Assembly (NCBI RefSeq): GCF_963422335.1
Contig: NZ_OY729424.1
Coordinates: 3,472,001-3,536,000 of the forward strand
Length of the DNA stretch: 64,000 bases
Source of the DNA: an uncultured Roseateles sp.
GTDB taxonomy: Bacteria; Pseudomonadota; Gammaproteobacteria; Burkholderiales; Burkholderiaceae_C
Reading direction: 5' to 3'
The notes under the pieces: model-generated
What the model was told of the DNA's origin: nothing
Seen by the model: only the letters and a program-made list of their open reading frames with translations
The model's database searches: none
In this document: positions 33,941 through 42,116 of the stretch, one piece after another
How the letters are laid out: each line of letters opens with the position of its first letter
How positions within the stretch are numbered: position 1 is the stretch's first letter
Made by a program: the position numbers and the translations under genes

Positions 33941-34747
33941 TCAAGCCCCCATCCAGCGCCCCAGCATCTCGTGCAGCGCCAGCAAGGTGCCGACGTAACC
34001 GCCGCGGGTCGGCAACCAGTCCCCGGCGCTGAGCGCTTGCCGCACCTTCAGGCCCATCGGCGCGGCCTGGATCACGACCTTGCTGTTTGCGCGCAGCTTG
34101 GCGCGCTCGAAGGCGGCGATGGCGCGGGGCATGTGGAAGCCGTGGGTCACGACGACGATGTGCGTGATGCCTTGCGGGGCCAGCAACTCCAGCGTGCGTA
34201 TCGCGTTCTCGTTGGTGTCCCGCGAGCGGCTTTCGGTCCAGCGCAGCGGCTGCCGGTACACCTGCTCGGCCACGCTGGCGGCAATCTCGGCCTCGCTGGG
34301 GCCGGGCTCGCTGCCGTAGGACAGTCCGCCGCTGTAGCCCACCGGCAAGCCGGTCTTTTGCGCCAGCCACAGGCCGTAGCGCAGGCGTTCGTGCGTCATG
34401 GGCTTGAGGTCGGCGCGGCCGTACTCGGGGGCGAGCAGGATGCGGCCCGAACCGAGCACGATGATGGCCGTCTTGGGCGACTGGCTCAGCGCGTGTATCT
34501 GGGCCGGGCCGAGCGTCGGGTGCTGGCTGTCCAGCCGGGCGTTCAAGGCTCCGGCGACTGCGCCCGTGCCCATCAACCACAGGCCCAGGCAGCCGCCGAG
34601 CACGCCAAGCCAACCCAGCCAGGGGCGCCGGCGCAGGCAAGCCGCACCGAGCAGCACCAGCAGCAGCAGGGGGACGGGCGGCAGGACGAGGATGCCCAGC
34701 AGCGGCTTCCAGGTGATCAGGCCCGTGGCGATCAAGAATTCATTCAT
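33941..34747 (-). CDS. YdcF/SanA-like DUF218 membrane protein
   Basis: 268 residues. Two N-terminal hydrophobic segments (LLGILVLPPVPLLLLVLLG and LGVLGGCLGLWLMGTGAVAG) precede a DUF218 domain with AIIVLGSGR, PVGYSGGLSYGSEPGPSEA, ESRSRDTNENA and VVVTHGFHMPRAIAAFERAK. Relatives (ElyC, SanA, YdcF) act in envelope biogenesis; the biochemical role is uncertain. The start overlaps the murI stop by four bases (ATGA), suggesting coupling with glutamate racemase. Confidence 0.87.
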   Translation of the reverse strand: MNEFLIATGLITWKPLLGILVLPPVPLLLLVLLGAACLRRRPWLGWLGVLGGCLGLWLMGTGAVAGALNARLDSQHPTLGPAQIHALSQSPKTAIIVLGSGRILLAPEYGRADLKPMTHERLRYGLWLAQKTGLPVGYSGGLSYGSEPGPSEAEIAASVAEQVYRQPLRWTESRSRDTNENAIRTLELLAPQGITHIVVVTHGFHMPRAIAAFERAKLRANSKVVIQAAPMGLKVRQALSAGDWLPTRGGYVGTLLALHEMLGRWMGA

Positions 34748-35553
34748 GGTTTTGTCTGACTGATGACGACATCGTTCCAGCCCAGGCCGTTGGCGGCAAA
34801 GCGCGCCAGCACGTCGATCGACCCGGTGGTGCACAGATGCAGGGGTCCGGTCTTGCCGCCTGCCGTCGGCTCGGGCCACAGGCGGGCAGTCTGGCGTGCG
34901 ATGGCTGCCTCGGTGTCGACGATCAGCACCTCGCTGCCCAGTGCCTGCTGGAACAGCGGCCGGATGAAGGGGTAGTGGGTGCAACCCAGCACCACGGTGT
35001 CGACCTCGGCCTGGCGCAGCGGTTCGCAAAAGCCCTGCACCAGCTGGCGCAGGGCCGGGCTGTCCGATTCGCCCTGTTCGATGCGTTCGACCAGTCCCGG
35101 GCAGGCCTGGGCCACGACCTTGAGCCCGGCCGCATGGCTGCTGATCAGCTGGGCGAAGCGGGCGCTGCGCACCGTGGCGCTGGTGGCCAGCACGCCGATG
35201 CGGCCATTGCGCGTGGCGGCGGCGGCGGGCTTCACGCCGGGCTCGACGCCGACAATGGGCAGGGCAGGCCAGCGCGCGCGCAGCGCGGCCACGGCCTGGG
35301 TGGTGGCCGTGTTGCAGGCCACTACCAGCAGGCGCGCTCCCTGGTCCAGCAGGTGCTGGGCTATGGCCACGCTGCGCTCGATCAGAAACTCGGTACTGCG
35401 ATCGCCGTACGGTGCGTGGGCTGAATCGGCCAGGTAGAGCAGTGGCACTTCGGGCAGTTGCTCGCGCAAGGCCCGCAGCACCGAAAGGCCACCCAGCCCG
35501 GAATCGAATACCCCCATCGAAGAGCGGATTTGCGGGCTTGATTCGTCTGTCAT
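34744..35553 (-). CDS. murI: MurI, glutamate racemase
   Basis: 269 residues. It interconverts L- and D-glutamate for peptidoglycan precursor synthesis. The catalytic cysteines are Cys80 (VACNTAT) and Cys191 (LGCTHYPF), with Asp17-Ser18 in GVFDSGLGGLSVL. PYGDRS and GVEPGVKPA are also conserved. The start at 35553 is set by the family alignment (MTDESSPQIRSSMGVFDSGL). Longer frames would read into the operator region at 35601. It leads the murI-ydcF pair. Confidence 0.95.
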   Translation of the reverse strand: MTDESSPQIRSSMGVFDSGLGGLSVLRALREQLPEVPLLYLADSAHAPYGDRSTEFLIERSVAIAQHLLDQGARLLVVACNTATTQAVAALRARWPALPIVGVEPGVKPAAAATRNGRIGVLATSATVRSARFAQLISSHAAGLKVVAQACPGLVERIEQGESDSPALRQLVQGFCEPLRQAEVDTVVLGCTHYPFIRPLFQQALGSEVLIVDTEAAIARQTARLWPEPTAGGKTGPLHLCTTGSIDVLARFAANGLGWNDVVISQTKP

Positions 35554-35600
35554 TTGGGGCAGCAGTCTAAGTGCCTGGCCGCGCGGTCGAACTTGTGCGT

Positions 35601-35624
35601 AAAATAGCACGATCGTTCTATTTT
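35601..35624. promoter_or_regulatory. 24-base near-perfect palindrome, TetR-type operator candidate
   Basis: AAAATAGC ACGATCGT TCTATTTT: every base is symmetric except positions 8 and 17. It lies 48 bases upstream of murI and 88 upstream of etfB, so either direction could be controlled. The form (outer A/T arms, inner ACGATCGT) is like operators of TetR-family regulators. No regulator gene is adjacent. Confidence 0.6.
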
Positions 35625-35675
35625 GCTGCACTTGCGTAATGTCTGGGGCGCGGCGGGCTGCGGCCACTAGAATCT

Positions 35676-35693
35676 GGTTAACGTTAACGTCAA
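35676..35693. promoter_or_regulatory. GTTAACGTTAAC palindrome upstream of etfB
   Basis: GTTAACGTTAAC (35677-35688) is a perfect 12-base palindrome inside GGTTAACGTTAACGTCAA. It lies 19 bases before the etfB start, overlapping where a repressor or activator of the etf operon could bind. TAGAAT just upstream (35669-35674) may be the -10. ACGTnnACGT-like spacing resembles LiuR-type MerR sites of fatty-acid and branched-chain amino-acid genes; that is inference. Confidence 0.5.
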
Positions 35694-35711
35694 TTAGCTT
35701 GGAGTGCTTCG

Positions 35712-36461
35712 ATGAAGGTATTGGTCGCAGTCAAACGGGTCGTCGATTACAACGTCAAGGTGCGCGTCAAGAGCGACGGCACCGGCGTGGATATCGCCAA
35801 CGTCAAGATGAGCATGAACCCCTTTGACGAGATTGCCGTCGAAGAAGCCGTGCGCCTGAAGGAGAAGGGCGTGGTCACCGAGGTGATCGCCGTGTCCTGC
35901 GGCGTCACGCAGTGCCAGGAAACGCTGCGCACCGCCATGGCCATCGGCGCCGACCGTGCCATCCTGGTGGAAACCGACGTCGAACTGCAGCCGCTGGCCG
36001 TGGCCAAGCTGCTGAAGGCCCTGGTGGACAAGGAGCAGCCCGGCATGGTGATCGTCGGCAAGCAGGCCATCGACGACGATTGCAACCAGACCGGCCAGAT
36101 GCTGGCGGCACTTGCCCATCTGCCGCAGGCGACCTTCGCCAGCAAGGTCGAAGTGGCCGACGGCTTTGCCAGCGTCACCCGTGAGGTCGATGGCGGCCTG
36201 GAGACCGTCAAGGTCAAGCTGCCGGCCGTGGTCACCACCGACCTGCGCCTGAACGAGCCGCGCTACGTGACCCTGCCCAACATCATGAAGGCCAAGAAAA
36301 AGCAGCTCGACGTGTTCAAGCCCGCCGATCTGGGCGTGGATGTCACGCCGCGCATCAAGACCCTCAGCGTCACCGAGCCGCCCAAGCGCAGCGCCGGCAT
36401 CAAGGTGCCCGATGTGGCCACGCTGGTTGACAAGTTGAAGAACGTTTCCAAGGTCATCTAA
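35712..36461 (+). CDS. etfB: EtfB, electron transfer flavoprotein beta subunit
   Basis: 249 residues. EtfB with EtfA takes electrons from acyl-CoA and related dehydrogenases and passes them to the quinone pool through ETF-QO. It begins MKVLVAVKRVVDYNVKVRVK, then MNPFDEIAVEEAVRLKEKG, the EtfB signature. VGKQAIDDDCNQTGQMLAAL holds the AMP-binding loop region. The Shine-Dalgarno is GGAG. It is followed by etfA after 64 bases, which contain two hairpins. Confidence 0.97.
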   Translation: MKVLVAVKRVVDYNVKVRVKSDGTGVDIANVKMSMNPFDEIAVEEAVRLKEKGVVTEVIAVSCGVTQCQETLRTAMAIGADRAILVETDVELQPLAVAKLLKALVDKEQPGMVIVGKQAIDDDCNQTGQMLAALAHLPQATFASKVEVADGFASVTREVDGGLETVKVKLPAVVTTDLRLNEPRYVTLPNIMKAKKKQLDVFKPADLGVDVTPRIKTLSVTEPPKRSAGIKVPDVATLVDKLKNVSKVI

Positions 36462-36505
36462 TGACCTTGCGGGACAGACCTGACGCGCAGCGGCTGCTCT
36501 GTCCC
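36449..36505 (+). other. Two intercistronic hairpins between etfB and etfA
   Basis: CAAGGTCAT/ATGACCTTG (9 bp, loop CTA) spans the etfB stop codon. GGGACAG/CTGTCCC (36471-36477, 36499-36505) follows. There is no U-tract. They may stabilise the etfB message or tune the ratio of the two subunits. Confidence 0.45.
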
Positions 36506-36525
36506 CAACAAATTAAGGAATTTTC

Positions 36526-37458
36526 ATGACCGCTCTCGTTATTGCCGAACACGACAACAGCTCGATCAAGGGCGCCACGCTGAACACCATCACCGCCGCC
36601 GCCCAGTGCGGGGGTGAGGTCCATGTGCTGGTGGCCGGCACCGATGCCGGCGGCGCCGCTGCCGCAGCCGCACAGATTGCCGGCGTGGCCAAGGTGCTGC
36701 ATGCCGACGCTGCCCATCTGAACCACGGCCTGGCCGAGAACCTGGCCGCGCAGGTGGTGGCCGTGGCCTCCAGCTACAGCCACATCCTGTTCCCCGCCAC
36801 CGCCAGCGGCAAGAACATCGCGCCGCGCGTGGCCGCGCTGATGGACATGGCCCAGCTGTCCGACGTCACCAAGGTCATCAGCGCCGACACCTTCGAGCGC
36901 CCGATCTACGCCGGCAACGCGATTGCCCATGTGCAGAGCGGCGACGCCACCAAGGTGTTGACCGTGCGCACCACCGGTTTTGACCCGGCCGCCGCCACCG
37001 GTGGCAGCGCCGCCGTGGAGACGGTGGCAGCGGTGGCCGACAGCGGCCTGAGCGCCTTCGTCGGCAGCGAGATCGCCAAGAGCGACCGCCCCGAGCTGAC
37101 CGCCGCCAAGATCATCGTTTCCGGTGGCCGCGCCCTGGGCTCCAACGACAAGTTCATGGAAGTGCTGACGCCGCTGGCCGACAAGCTGGGTGCCGCACTG
37201 GGCGCCAGCCGCGCCGCGGTCGACGCCGGCTATGCGCCGAACGACTGGCAGGTCGGCCAGACCGGCAAGATCGTCGCGCCCAACCTGTACATCGCCTGCG
37301 GCATCAGCGGCGCGATCCAGCACCTGGCCGGCATGAAGGACAGCAAGGTCATCGTCGCGATCAACAAGGACCCGGAAGCGCCCATCTTCAGCGTCGCCGA
37401 CTATGCCTTGGAAGCCGACCTGTTCGTGGCCGTGCCCGAGCTGATCAAGGCTCTGTAA
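36526..37458 (+). CDS. etfA: EtfA, electron transfer flavoprotein alpha subunit
   Basis: 310 residues. The C-terminal FAD-binding domain is typical: KIIVSGGRALGSNDKFMEVL, GQTGKIVAPNLYIACGISGA, IQHLAGMKDSKVIVAINKDP then EAPIFSVADY. The N-terminal half has HILFPATASGKNIAPRVAAL. The Shine-Dalgarno is AAGGAA. A terminator-like hairpin downstream (37486) may reduce read-through to the acyl-CoA dehydrogenase gene. Confidence 0.97.
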   Translation: MTALVIAEHDNSSIKGATLNTITAAAQCGGEVHVLVAGTDAGGAAAAAAQIAGVAKVLHADAAHLNHGLAENLAAQVVAVASSYSHILFPATASGKNIAPRVAALMDMAQLSDVTKVISADTFERPIYAGNAIAHVQSGDATKVLTVRTTGFDPAAATGGSAAVETVAAVADSGLSAFVGSEIAKSDRPELTAAKIIVSGGRALGSNDKFMEVLTPLADKLGAALGASRAAVDAGYAPNDWQVGQTGKIVAPNLYIACGISGAIQHLAGMKDSKVIVAINKDPEAPIFSVADYALEADLFVAVPELIKAL

Positions 37459-37485
37459 GCATCGCCCGTCCACGCATTTGACCTC

Positions 37486-37522
37486 AGGGCGCCCCGGCAT
37501 TCGTCGCGGCGCCCTTGTTTTT
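37486..37522 (+). terminator. Terminator or attenuator after etfA
   Basis: AGGGCGCC (37486-37493) pairs with GGCGCCCT (37508-37515), loop 14 bases, followed by TTGTTTTT. The downstream dehydrogenase gene lacks a visible separate promoter, so partial termination is likely. Confidence 0.7.
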
Positions 37523-37536
37523 CCAGGAGACAAAGA

Positions 37537-39327
37537 ATGACCTACCGCGCCCCCATCAAGGACATGCTGTTCGGCATGAAGGAACTGGCCGGCCTTGCGA
37601 GCCTGCAGAACATCCCGGCCTTTGCCGACGTCGATCTGGACACCGCCCAGGCCGTGCTGGAGGAGTGCGCCAAGCTCAATGAAAACGTGATCGCGCCGCT
37701 GAACGTGGCCGGCGACCGCAACCCGTCGAGCTGGAAGGACGGCGTCGTCACCATCACGCCGGGCTTCAAGGACGCCTTCCGCCAGTTCGCCGAGGGCGGC
37801 TGGCAGGGCCTGCAGCATCCGACCGACTTCGGTGGCCAGGGCCTGCCCAAGACGATTGGTGCGGCCTGCATCGAGATGATCAACAGTGCCAATCTCAGTT
37901 TTGCGCTGTGCCCGCTGCTGACCGATGGCGCGATCGAGGCGCTGCTGACCGCGGGCACGCCCGAGCAGCAGCAGACCTATCTGCCGAAGATGATTGACGG
38001 CAGCTGGACCGGCACGATGAACCTGACCGAGCCCCAGGCCGGTTCAGACCTGGCCCTGGTGCGCACCCGCGCCGAGCCGCTGCCCGATGGCAGCTACAAG
38101 ATCTTCGGCACCAAGATCTTCATCACCTATGGCGAGCACGACATGGCCGAGAACATCGTCCATCTGGTGCTGGCCCGCGTCGTTGGCGCGCCCGAGGGCG
38201 TGAAGGGCATCAGCCTGTTCCTGGTGCCCAAGTTCATGGTCAATGCCGACGGCTCGCTGGGTGCCCGCAATGACGCGCATTGCGTCAGCATCGAGCACAA
38301 GATGGGCATCAAGGCCAGCCCGACGGCAGTGCTGCAGTTCGGCGACCATGGCGGCGCCATCGGTTACCTGATCGGCCAGGAGAACCGCGGCCTCGAATAC
38401 ATGTTCATCATGATGAACGCCGCCCGCTATGCCGTGGGTGTGCAGGGCATCGCGATTGCCGAGCGGGCCTACCAGAAGGCCGCCTCGTATGCCCGCGACC
38501 GCGTGCAATCGCGCCCGGTCGACGGCTCGCTGCCAGGCAGCGCGGCCATCATCCACCACCCCGATGTCCGCCGCATGCTGATGACGATGCGCGCGCTGAC
38601 CGAGGGTTGCCGGTCCATGGCCCTGGTGGCGGCCTCGGCCTATGACGCCGCGCATGAGCACCCGGACGCCGAGGTGCGCAAGCAGAACCAGGCCTTCTAT
38701 GAATTCCTCGTGCCACTCGTCAAGGGCTACAGCACCGAGATGAGCCTGGAGGTCACTGACCTGGGCGTGCAGGTGCACGGCGGCATGGGCTTCATCGAGG
38801 AAACCGGCGCGGCCCAGTACTACCGCGACGCCAAGATCCTGACCATCTACGAAGGCACGACCGCGATCCAGGCCAATGATCTGGTGGGCCGCAAGACCGC
38901 CCGCGATGGCGGCCAGACGGCCAAGGCGATTGCCGCGCAGATCGCGGCAACCGAAGCGCTGCTGGCCACGCGTGACAGCGCCGCCAGCAAGGCGATGCTG
39001 AAGCGCCTGAGCGCGGCTCGCCTGGCGCTGGTCGACGTGATCGAGTTCGTCGCCGGCCAGAGCAAGGCCAATCCGAATGCCGTGTTCGCCGGCTCGGTGC
39101 CCTATCTGATGCTGGCCGGCAATGTGGTTGCCGGTTGGCAGATGGCGCGCGCGCTGATCGTCGCCGAAGACCATCTGGCCGCTGGTGTCGATGCTCCGTT
39201 CATGGCCGCCAAGATCGCCACCGCGCGCTTCTACGCCGAGCACATCCTCGCCCGCGCCGGCGGCCTGCGCGACAGCATCGTCGAGGGCGCCGACAGCGTC
39301 ACGGCGATGGCCCTGGACGCCTTCTGA
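37537..39327 (+). CDS. Acyl-CoA dehydrogenase with C-terminal extension (DmdC/FadE-like class)
   Basis: 596 residues. The extended acyl-CoA dehydrogenase class has an extra helical C-terminal domain. The core shows NLTEPQAGSDLALVRTRAEP, IFGTKIFITYGEHDMAENIV, then HKMGIKASPTAVLQFG, and VTDLGVQVHGGMGFIEETGA. The presumed catalytic Glu is in IYEGTTAIQANDL. Electrons would go to EtfAB from the genes just upstream. The Shine-Dalgarno is CAGGAG. The chain-length preference cannot be judged; fatty acyl-CoA or methylmercaptopropionyl-CoA-type substrates are possible. Confidence 0.93.
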   Translation: MTYRAPIKDMLFGMKELAGLASLQNIPAFADVDLDTAQAVLEECAKLNENVIAPLNVAGDRNPSSWKDGVVTITPGFKDAFRQFAEGGWQGLQHPTDFGGQGLPKTIGAACIEMINSANLSFALCPLLTDGAIEALLTAGTPEQQQTYLPKMIDGSWTGTMNLTEPQAGSDLALVRTRAEPLPDGSYKIFGTKIFITYGEHDMAENIVHLVLARVVGAPEGVKGISLFLVPKFMVNADGSLGARNDAHCVSIEHKMGIKASPTAVLQFGDHGGAIGYLIGQENRGLEYMFIMMNAARYAVGVQGIAIAERAYQKAASYARDRVQSRPVDGSLPGSAAIIHHPDVRRMLMTMRALTEGCRSMALVAASAYDAAHEHPDAEVRKQNQAFYEFLVPLVKGYSTEMSLEVTDLGVQVHGGMGFIEETGAAQYYRDAKILTIYEGTTAIQANDLVGRKTARDGGQTAKAIAAQIAATEALLATRDSAASKAMLKRLSAARLALVDVIEFVAGQSKANPNAVFAGSVPYLMLAGNVVAGWQMARALIVAEDHLAAGVDAPFMAAKIATARFYAEHILARAGGLRDSIVEGADSVTAMALDAF

Positions 39328-39349
39328 ATCCACGATCGGAGAAACGCCT

Positions 39350-40306
39350 GTGTCCCTGCCTCCCGTTCTGCAAAACCTGCCCCTGCCCATCATCGGTTCG
39401 CCGCTGTTCATCATCAGCAACCCCAAGCTGGTGATTGCCCAGTGCAAGGCCGGCGTCGTTGGCTCGATGCCCGCGCTCAACGCCCGCCCGGCTGAGCTGC
39501 TGGACGAGTGGCTCAACGAGATCACCACCGAGCTGGCGGCCTACAACAAGGCCCACCCGGACCAGCCGGCCGCGCCGTTCGCGATCAACCAGATCGTGCA
39601 CAAGAGCAATGACCGGCTGGAGCACGACATGGCCCTGTGCGCCAAGTACAAGGTGCCCATCATCATCACCTCGCTGGGCGCGCGCGAGGATGTCAACCAG
39701 GCCGTCCATGCCTGGGGCGGCGTGGTGCTGCACGACATCATCAACAACAAATTCGCCAAGAAGGCGATCGAGAAGGGTGCCGACGGCCTGATCGCCGTGG
39801 CGGCCGGCGCCGGCGGCCATGCGGGCGTGAAGAGTCCGTTCGCGCTGATACAGGAAATCCGCGAATGGTTCGACGGCCCGATCGCCCTGTCCGGCGCCAT
39901 CGCCAGCGGCAACGCGGTGCTGGCTGCGCAGGCCATGGGGGCCGACTTCGCCTACATCGGCTCGGCCTTCATCGCCACCGAGGAGGCCCGCGCGACCGAC
40001 GACTACAAGCAGATGATCGTCGACAGCAACAGCGACGACATCGTCTACAGCAGCCTGTTCACCGGCGTGCACGGCAACTATTTGAAGGGCTCCATCGTCA
40101 AGGCCGGCATGGACCCGGACAAGCTGCCCGAGGGCGATGTCAGCACCATGGACTTCGGCGGCGCCGGCGCCAAGAAGGCCTGGAAGGACATCTGGGGCAG
40201 CGGCCAGGGCATTGGCGCGGTGCGCCAGGTGGTGCCTGCCGCAGCGCTGATCGCGCGCTTGAAGACCGAGTATCTGGCGGCGCGGGAGCGTTTGCGCCTG
40301 GCTTGA
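39350..40306 (+). CDS. Nitronate monooxygenase (2-nitropropane dioxygenase family)
   Basis: 318 residues, FMN-dependent TIM barrel. Typical blocks: PLPIIGSPLFIISNPKLVIA at the start, IVHKSNDRLEHDMALCAKYK, GADGLIAVAAGAGGHAGV for the phosphate site, and ALSGAIASGNAVLAAQAMGA. Members oxidise nitronates or serve as enoyl-ACP-reductase-like flavoproteins, so the substrate is uncertain. The start is GTG 39350, with GGAG nine bases upstream; it is the fourth gene of the etf operon. Confidence 0.9.
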   Translation: MSLPPVLQNLPLPIIGSPLFIISNPKLVIAQCKAGVVGSMPALNARPAELLDEWLNEITTELAAYNKAHPDQPAAPFAINQIVHKSNDRLEHDMALCAKYKVPIIITSLGAREDVNQAVHAWGGVVLHDIINNKFAKKAIEKGADGLIAVAAGAGGHAGVKSPFALIQEIREWFDGPIALSGAIASGNAVLAAQAMGADFAYIGSAFIATEEARATDDYKQMIVDSNSDDIVYSSLFTGVHGNYLKGSIVKAGMDPDKLPEGDVSTMDFGGAGAKKAWKDIWGSGQGIGAVRQVVPAAALIARLKTEYLAARERLRLA

Positions 40307-40310
40307 GCTG

Positions 40311-40332
40311 ACGTGGCCCATGCGGGCCACGT
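40311..40332. terminator. Hairpin between convergent monooxygenase and GMC genes
   Basis: ACGTGGCCC pairs with GGGCCACGT (9 bp), loop ATGC. It sits between two convergent genes and can act on both transcripts, though neither side has a good T-run. Confidence 0.5.
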
Positions 40333-40340
40333 GCCTTCGC

Positions 40341-41942
40341 TTACTGGCCGAGTCTGGCTGCGGCCTTGATCATGTCCGCCGCCTTCTCGGCAATCATGAT
40401 GGTCGGCGCGTTGGTGTTGCCGCTGACCAGGCGCGGCATGATGGAGGCATCCACCACGCGCAGGCCTTGCAGCCCATGCACGCGCAGCTGCGGGTCCACC
40501 ACGTCGAGTTCACCGGTGCCCATGCGGCAGCTGCCGACCGGGTGGTATTCGGTGTCGGCGAAGTTGCGCACGAACTGCTCGATCTCGGCGTCACTCTGGG
40601 CGCCGGCCGAAGCAGCGGTTTCGCGGCCACCGTACTGCTTCAGCGCCGGCTGATCAAGCAGTGCTCGCAGGCGTCGGAAGCCTCGCACCATGCCGTCCAC
40701 GTCCTCGCGCTCGCCGAGGAAGTTCGGGTCGATCAGCGGCGCCGCCAACGGATCGGCACTGGCCAGTTTCAGGCTGCCGCGGCTCTTGGGCCGCAGCAGG
40801 CAGACATGGCAGGAATAGCCATGGCCCAGCACCGTCTTGCGGCCATGGTCCACCAGCTTGGCGACGACGAAGTGCAGCTGCAGATCGGGCCGGTCCAGTT
40901 CCGGGCTGCTCTTGATGAAGCCTCCGGCCTCGGCGAAGTTGGTCGTGAACATGCCGCGGCGGTGATTGCGCCACTCGAAGATGCCCTTCAGCGAGCGCCA
41001 GGCACCGGGCAGCGAGATGCCGAACAGGTCTTTCAGCTGCGGCGCATCGACGACCTCGACGACGTTGATGTGGTCATGCAGATTCGCCCCGACCCCGGCC
41101 AGCTCGTGCTGCACGGCAATGCCATGCTGCTGGAGCTGCGCGCCGGCGCCTATGCCCGACAGCATCAGCAGCTGCGGGGACTGCAGCGCGCCGGCGCTGA
41201 GCAGCACCTCGCGGCTGGCCCTGATCTGCTTGAGCTCGCCGCCCTGGCGGTACTCGACGCCGACGGCGCGCCGGCCCTCCATCAGCACGCGGGTGGTATG
41301 CGCCTCGGTCATCACGCTCAGATTGGGGCGGTTCAGGTTCGGCGTCAGGTAGGCCTTGGCGGCGCTGAAGCGCTCGCCGGCCTTCTGCGTGACCTGGTAC
41401 ATGCCCACGCCCTCTTGGCTGACGCCATTGAAGTCGAGGTTCAGCGGATAGCCGGCCTGCACGGCGGCCTTGACGAAATCGGGGCTGTAGCGGTTGGGGC
41501 TGGTCGGGTCCATCACATTCAGCGGGCCGCCGGCACCGTGCAACGGGCTTGCGCCGCGCTCGTTGTTCTCGGCCTTCAGAAAGTAGGGCAGCACCTCGTC
41601 ATAGCCCCAGCCGGGGTTGCCCTGCTCGGCCCATTCGTCATAGTCTTCGCGCTGGCCGCGGATGTAGATCATCGCGTTGACAGAGCTCGAGCCGCCCAGC
41701 GTCTTGCCGCGGGGCTGGTAGCCGCGACGGCCGTTCAGCCCCGGCTGCGGCACGGTCTCGAAGCTCCAGTTGTTCAGCCCCGTCTGGCCCATCAGCGCAA
41801 AACCGGCGGGGCAGTGGATCAGCACGCTGCTGTCGCGCTTGCCGGCCTCCAGCAGGCAGACCTTGACCCCAGGGTCTTCGCTCAGGCGCGCGGCCAGCAC
41901 GCAACCGGCCGAACCGCCACCGATGATGATGTAGTCGAACAA
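40341..41942 (-). CDS. GMC-family FAD alcohol dehydrogenase (choline dehydrogenase-like)
   Basis: 533 residues. The FAD loop is YIIIGGGSAGCVLAARLSED near the N-terminus. GKTLGGSSSVNAMIYIRGQ is the GMC signature 1 and GALQSPQLLMLSGIG signature 2. The active-site His lies in YHPVGSCRMG, the second His/Asn in SGNTNAPTIMIAEKAADMI. It probably oxidises an alcohol; choline, polyethylene glycol or alkanol substrates cannot be separated by eye. The 174 bases upstream hold the neighbour's terminator. Confidence 0.93.
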   Translation of the reverse strand: MFDYIIIGGGSAGCVLAARLSEDPGVKVCLLEAGKRDSSVLIHCPAGFALMGQTGLNNWSFETVPQPGLNGRRGYQPRGKTLGGSSSVNAMIYIRGQREDYDEWAEQGNPGWGYDEVLPYFLKAENNERGASPLHGAGGPLNVMDPTSPNRYSPDFVKAAVQAGYPLNLDFNGVSQEGVGMYQVTQKAGERFSAAKAYLTPNLNRPNLSVMTEAHTTRVLMEGRRAVGVEYRQGGELKQIRASREVLLSAGALQSPQLLMLSGIGAGAQLQQHGIAVQHELAGVGANLHDHINVVEVVDAPQLKDLFGISLPGAWRSLKGIFEWRNHRRGMFTTNFAEAGGFIKSSPELDRPDLQLHFVVAKLVDHGRKTVLGHGYSCHVCLLRPKSRGSLKLASADPLAAPLIDPNFLGEREDVDGMVRGFRRLRALLDQPALKQYGGRETAASAGAQSDAEIEQFVRNFADTEYHPVGSCRMGTGELDVVDPQLRVHGLQGLRVVDASIMPRLVSGNTNAPTIMIAEKAADMIKAAARLGQ

Positions 41943-42063
41943 TGCAGTCTCCAGGAGTTATAGGGGCCAGCCAGCGCCGAGTTTGGAGCCACATTAGCCG
42001 CTGCCTGGGCGATCTGCATCAAGGGAAGCCCTGTGAGCTTCTAGACCTGCGGCTCTAGGCCAT

Positions 42064-42091
42064 GAAAAAAGAAGGCCGCCCGGAGGCGGCC
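42064..42091 (-). terminator. Rho-independent terminator after the binding-protein gene
   Basis: GGCCGCC/GGCGGCC (42074-42080, 42085-42091), loop CGGA, followed on the minus strand by TTCTTTTTT. Confidence 0.88.
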
Positions 42092-42116
42092 TGCAAGGTT
42101 CAGCGGTGGTTGACGA

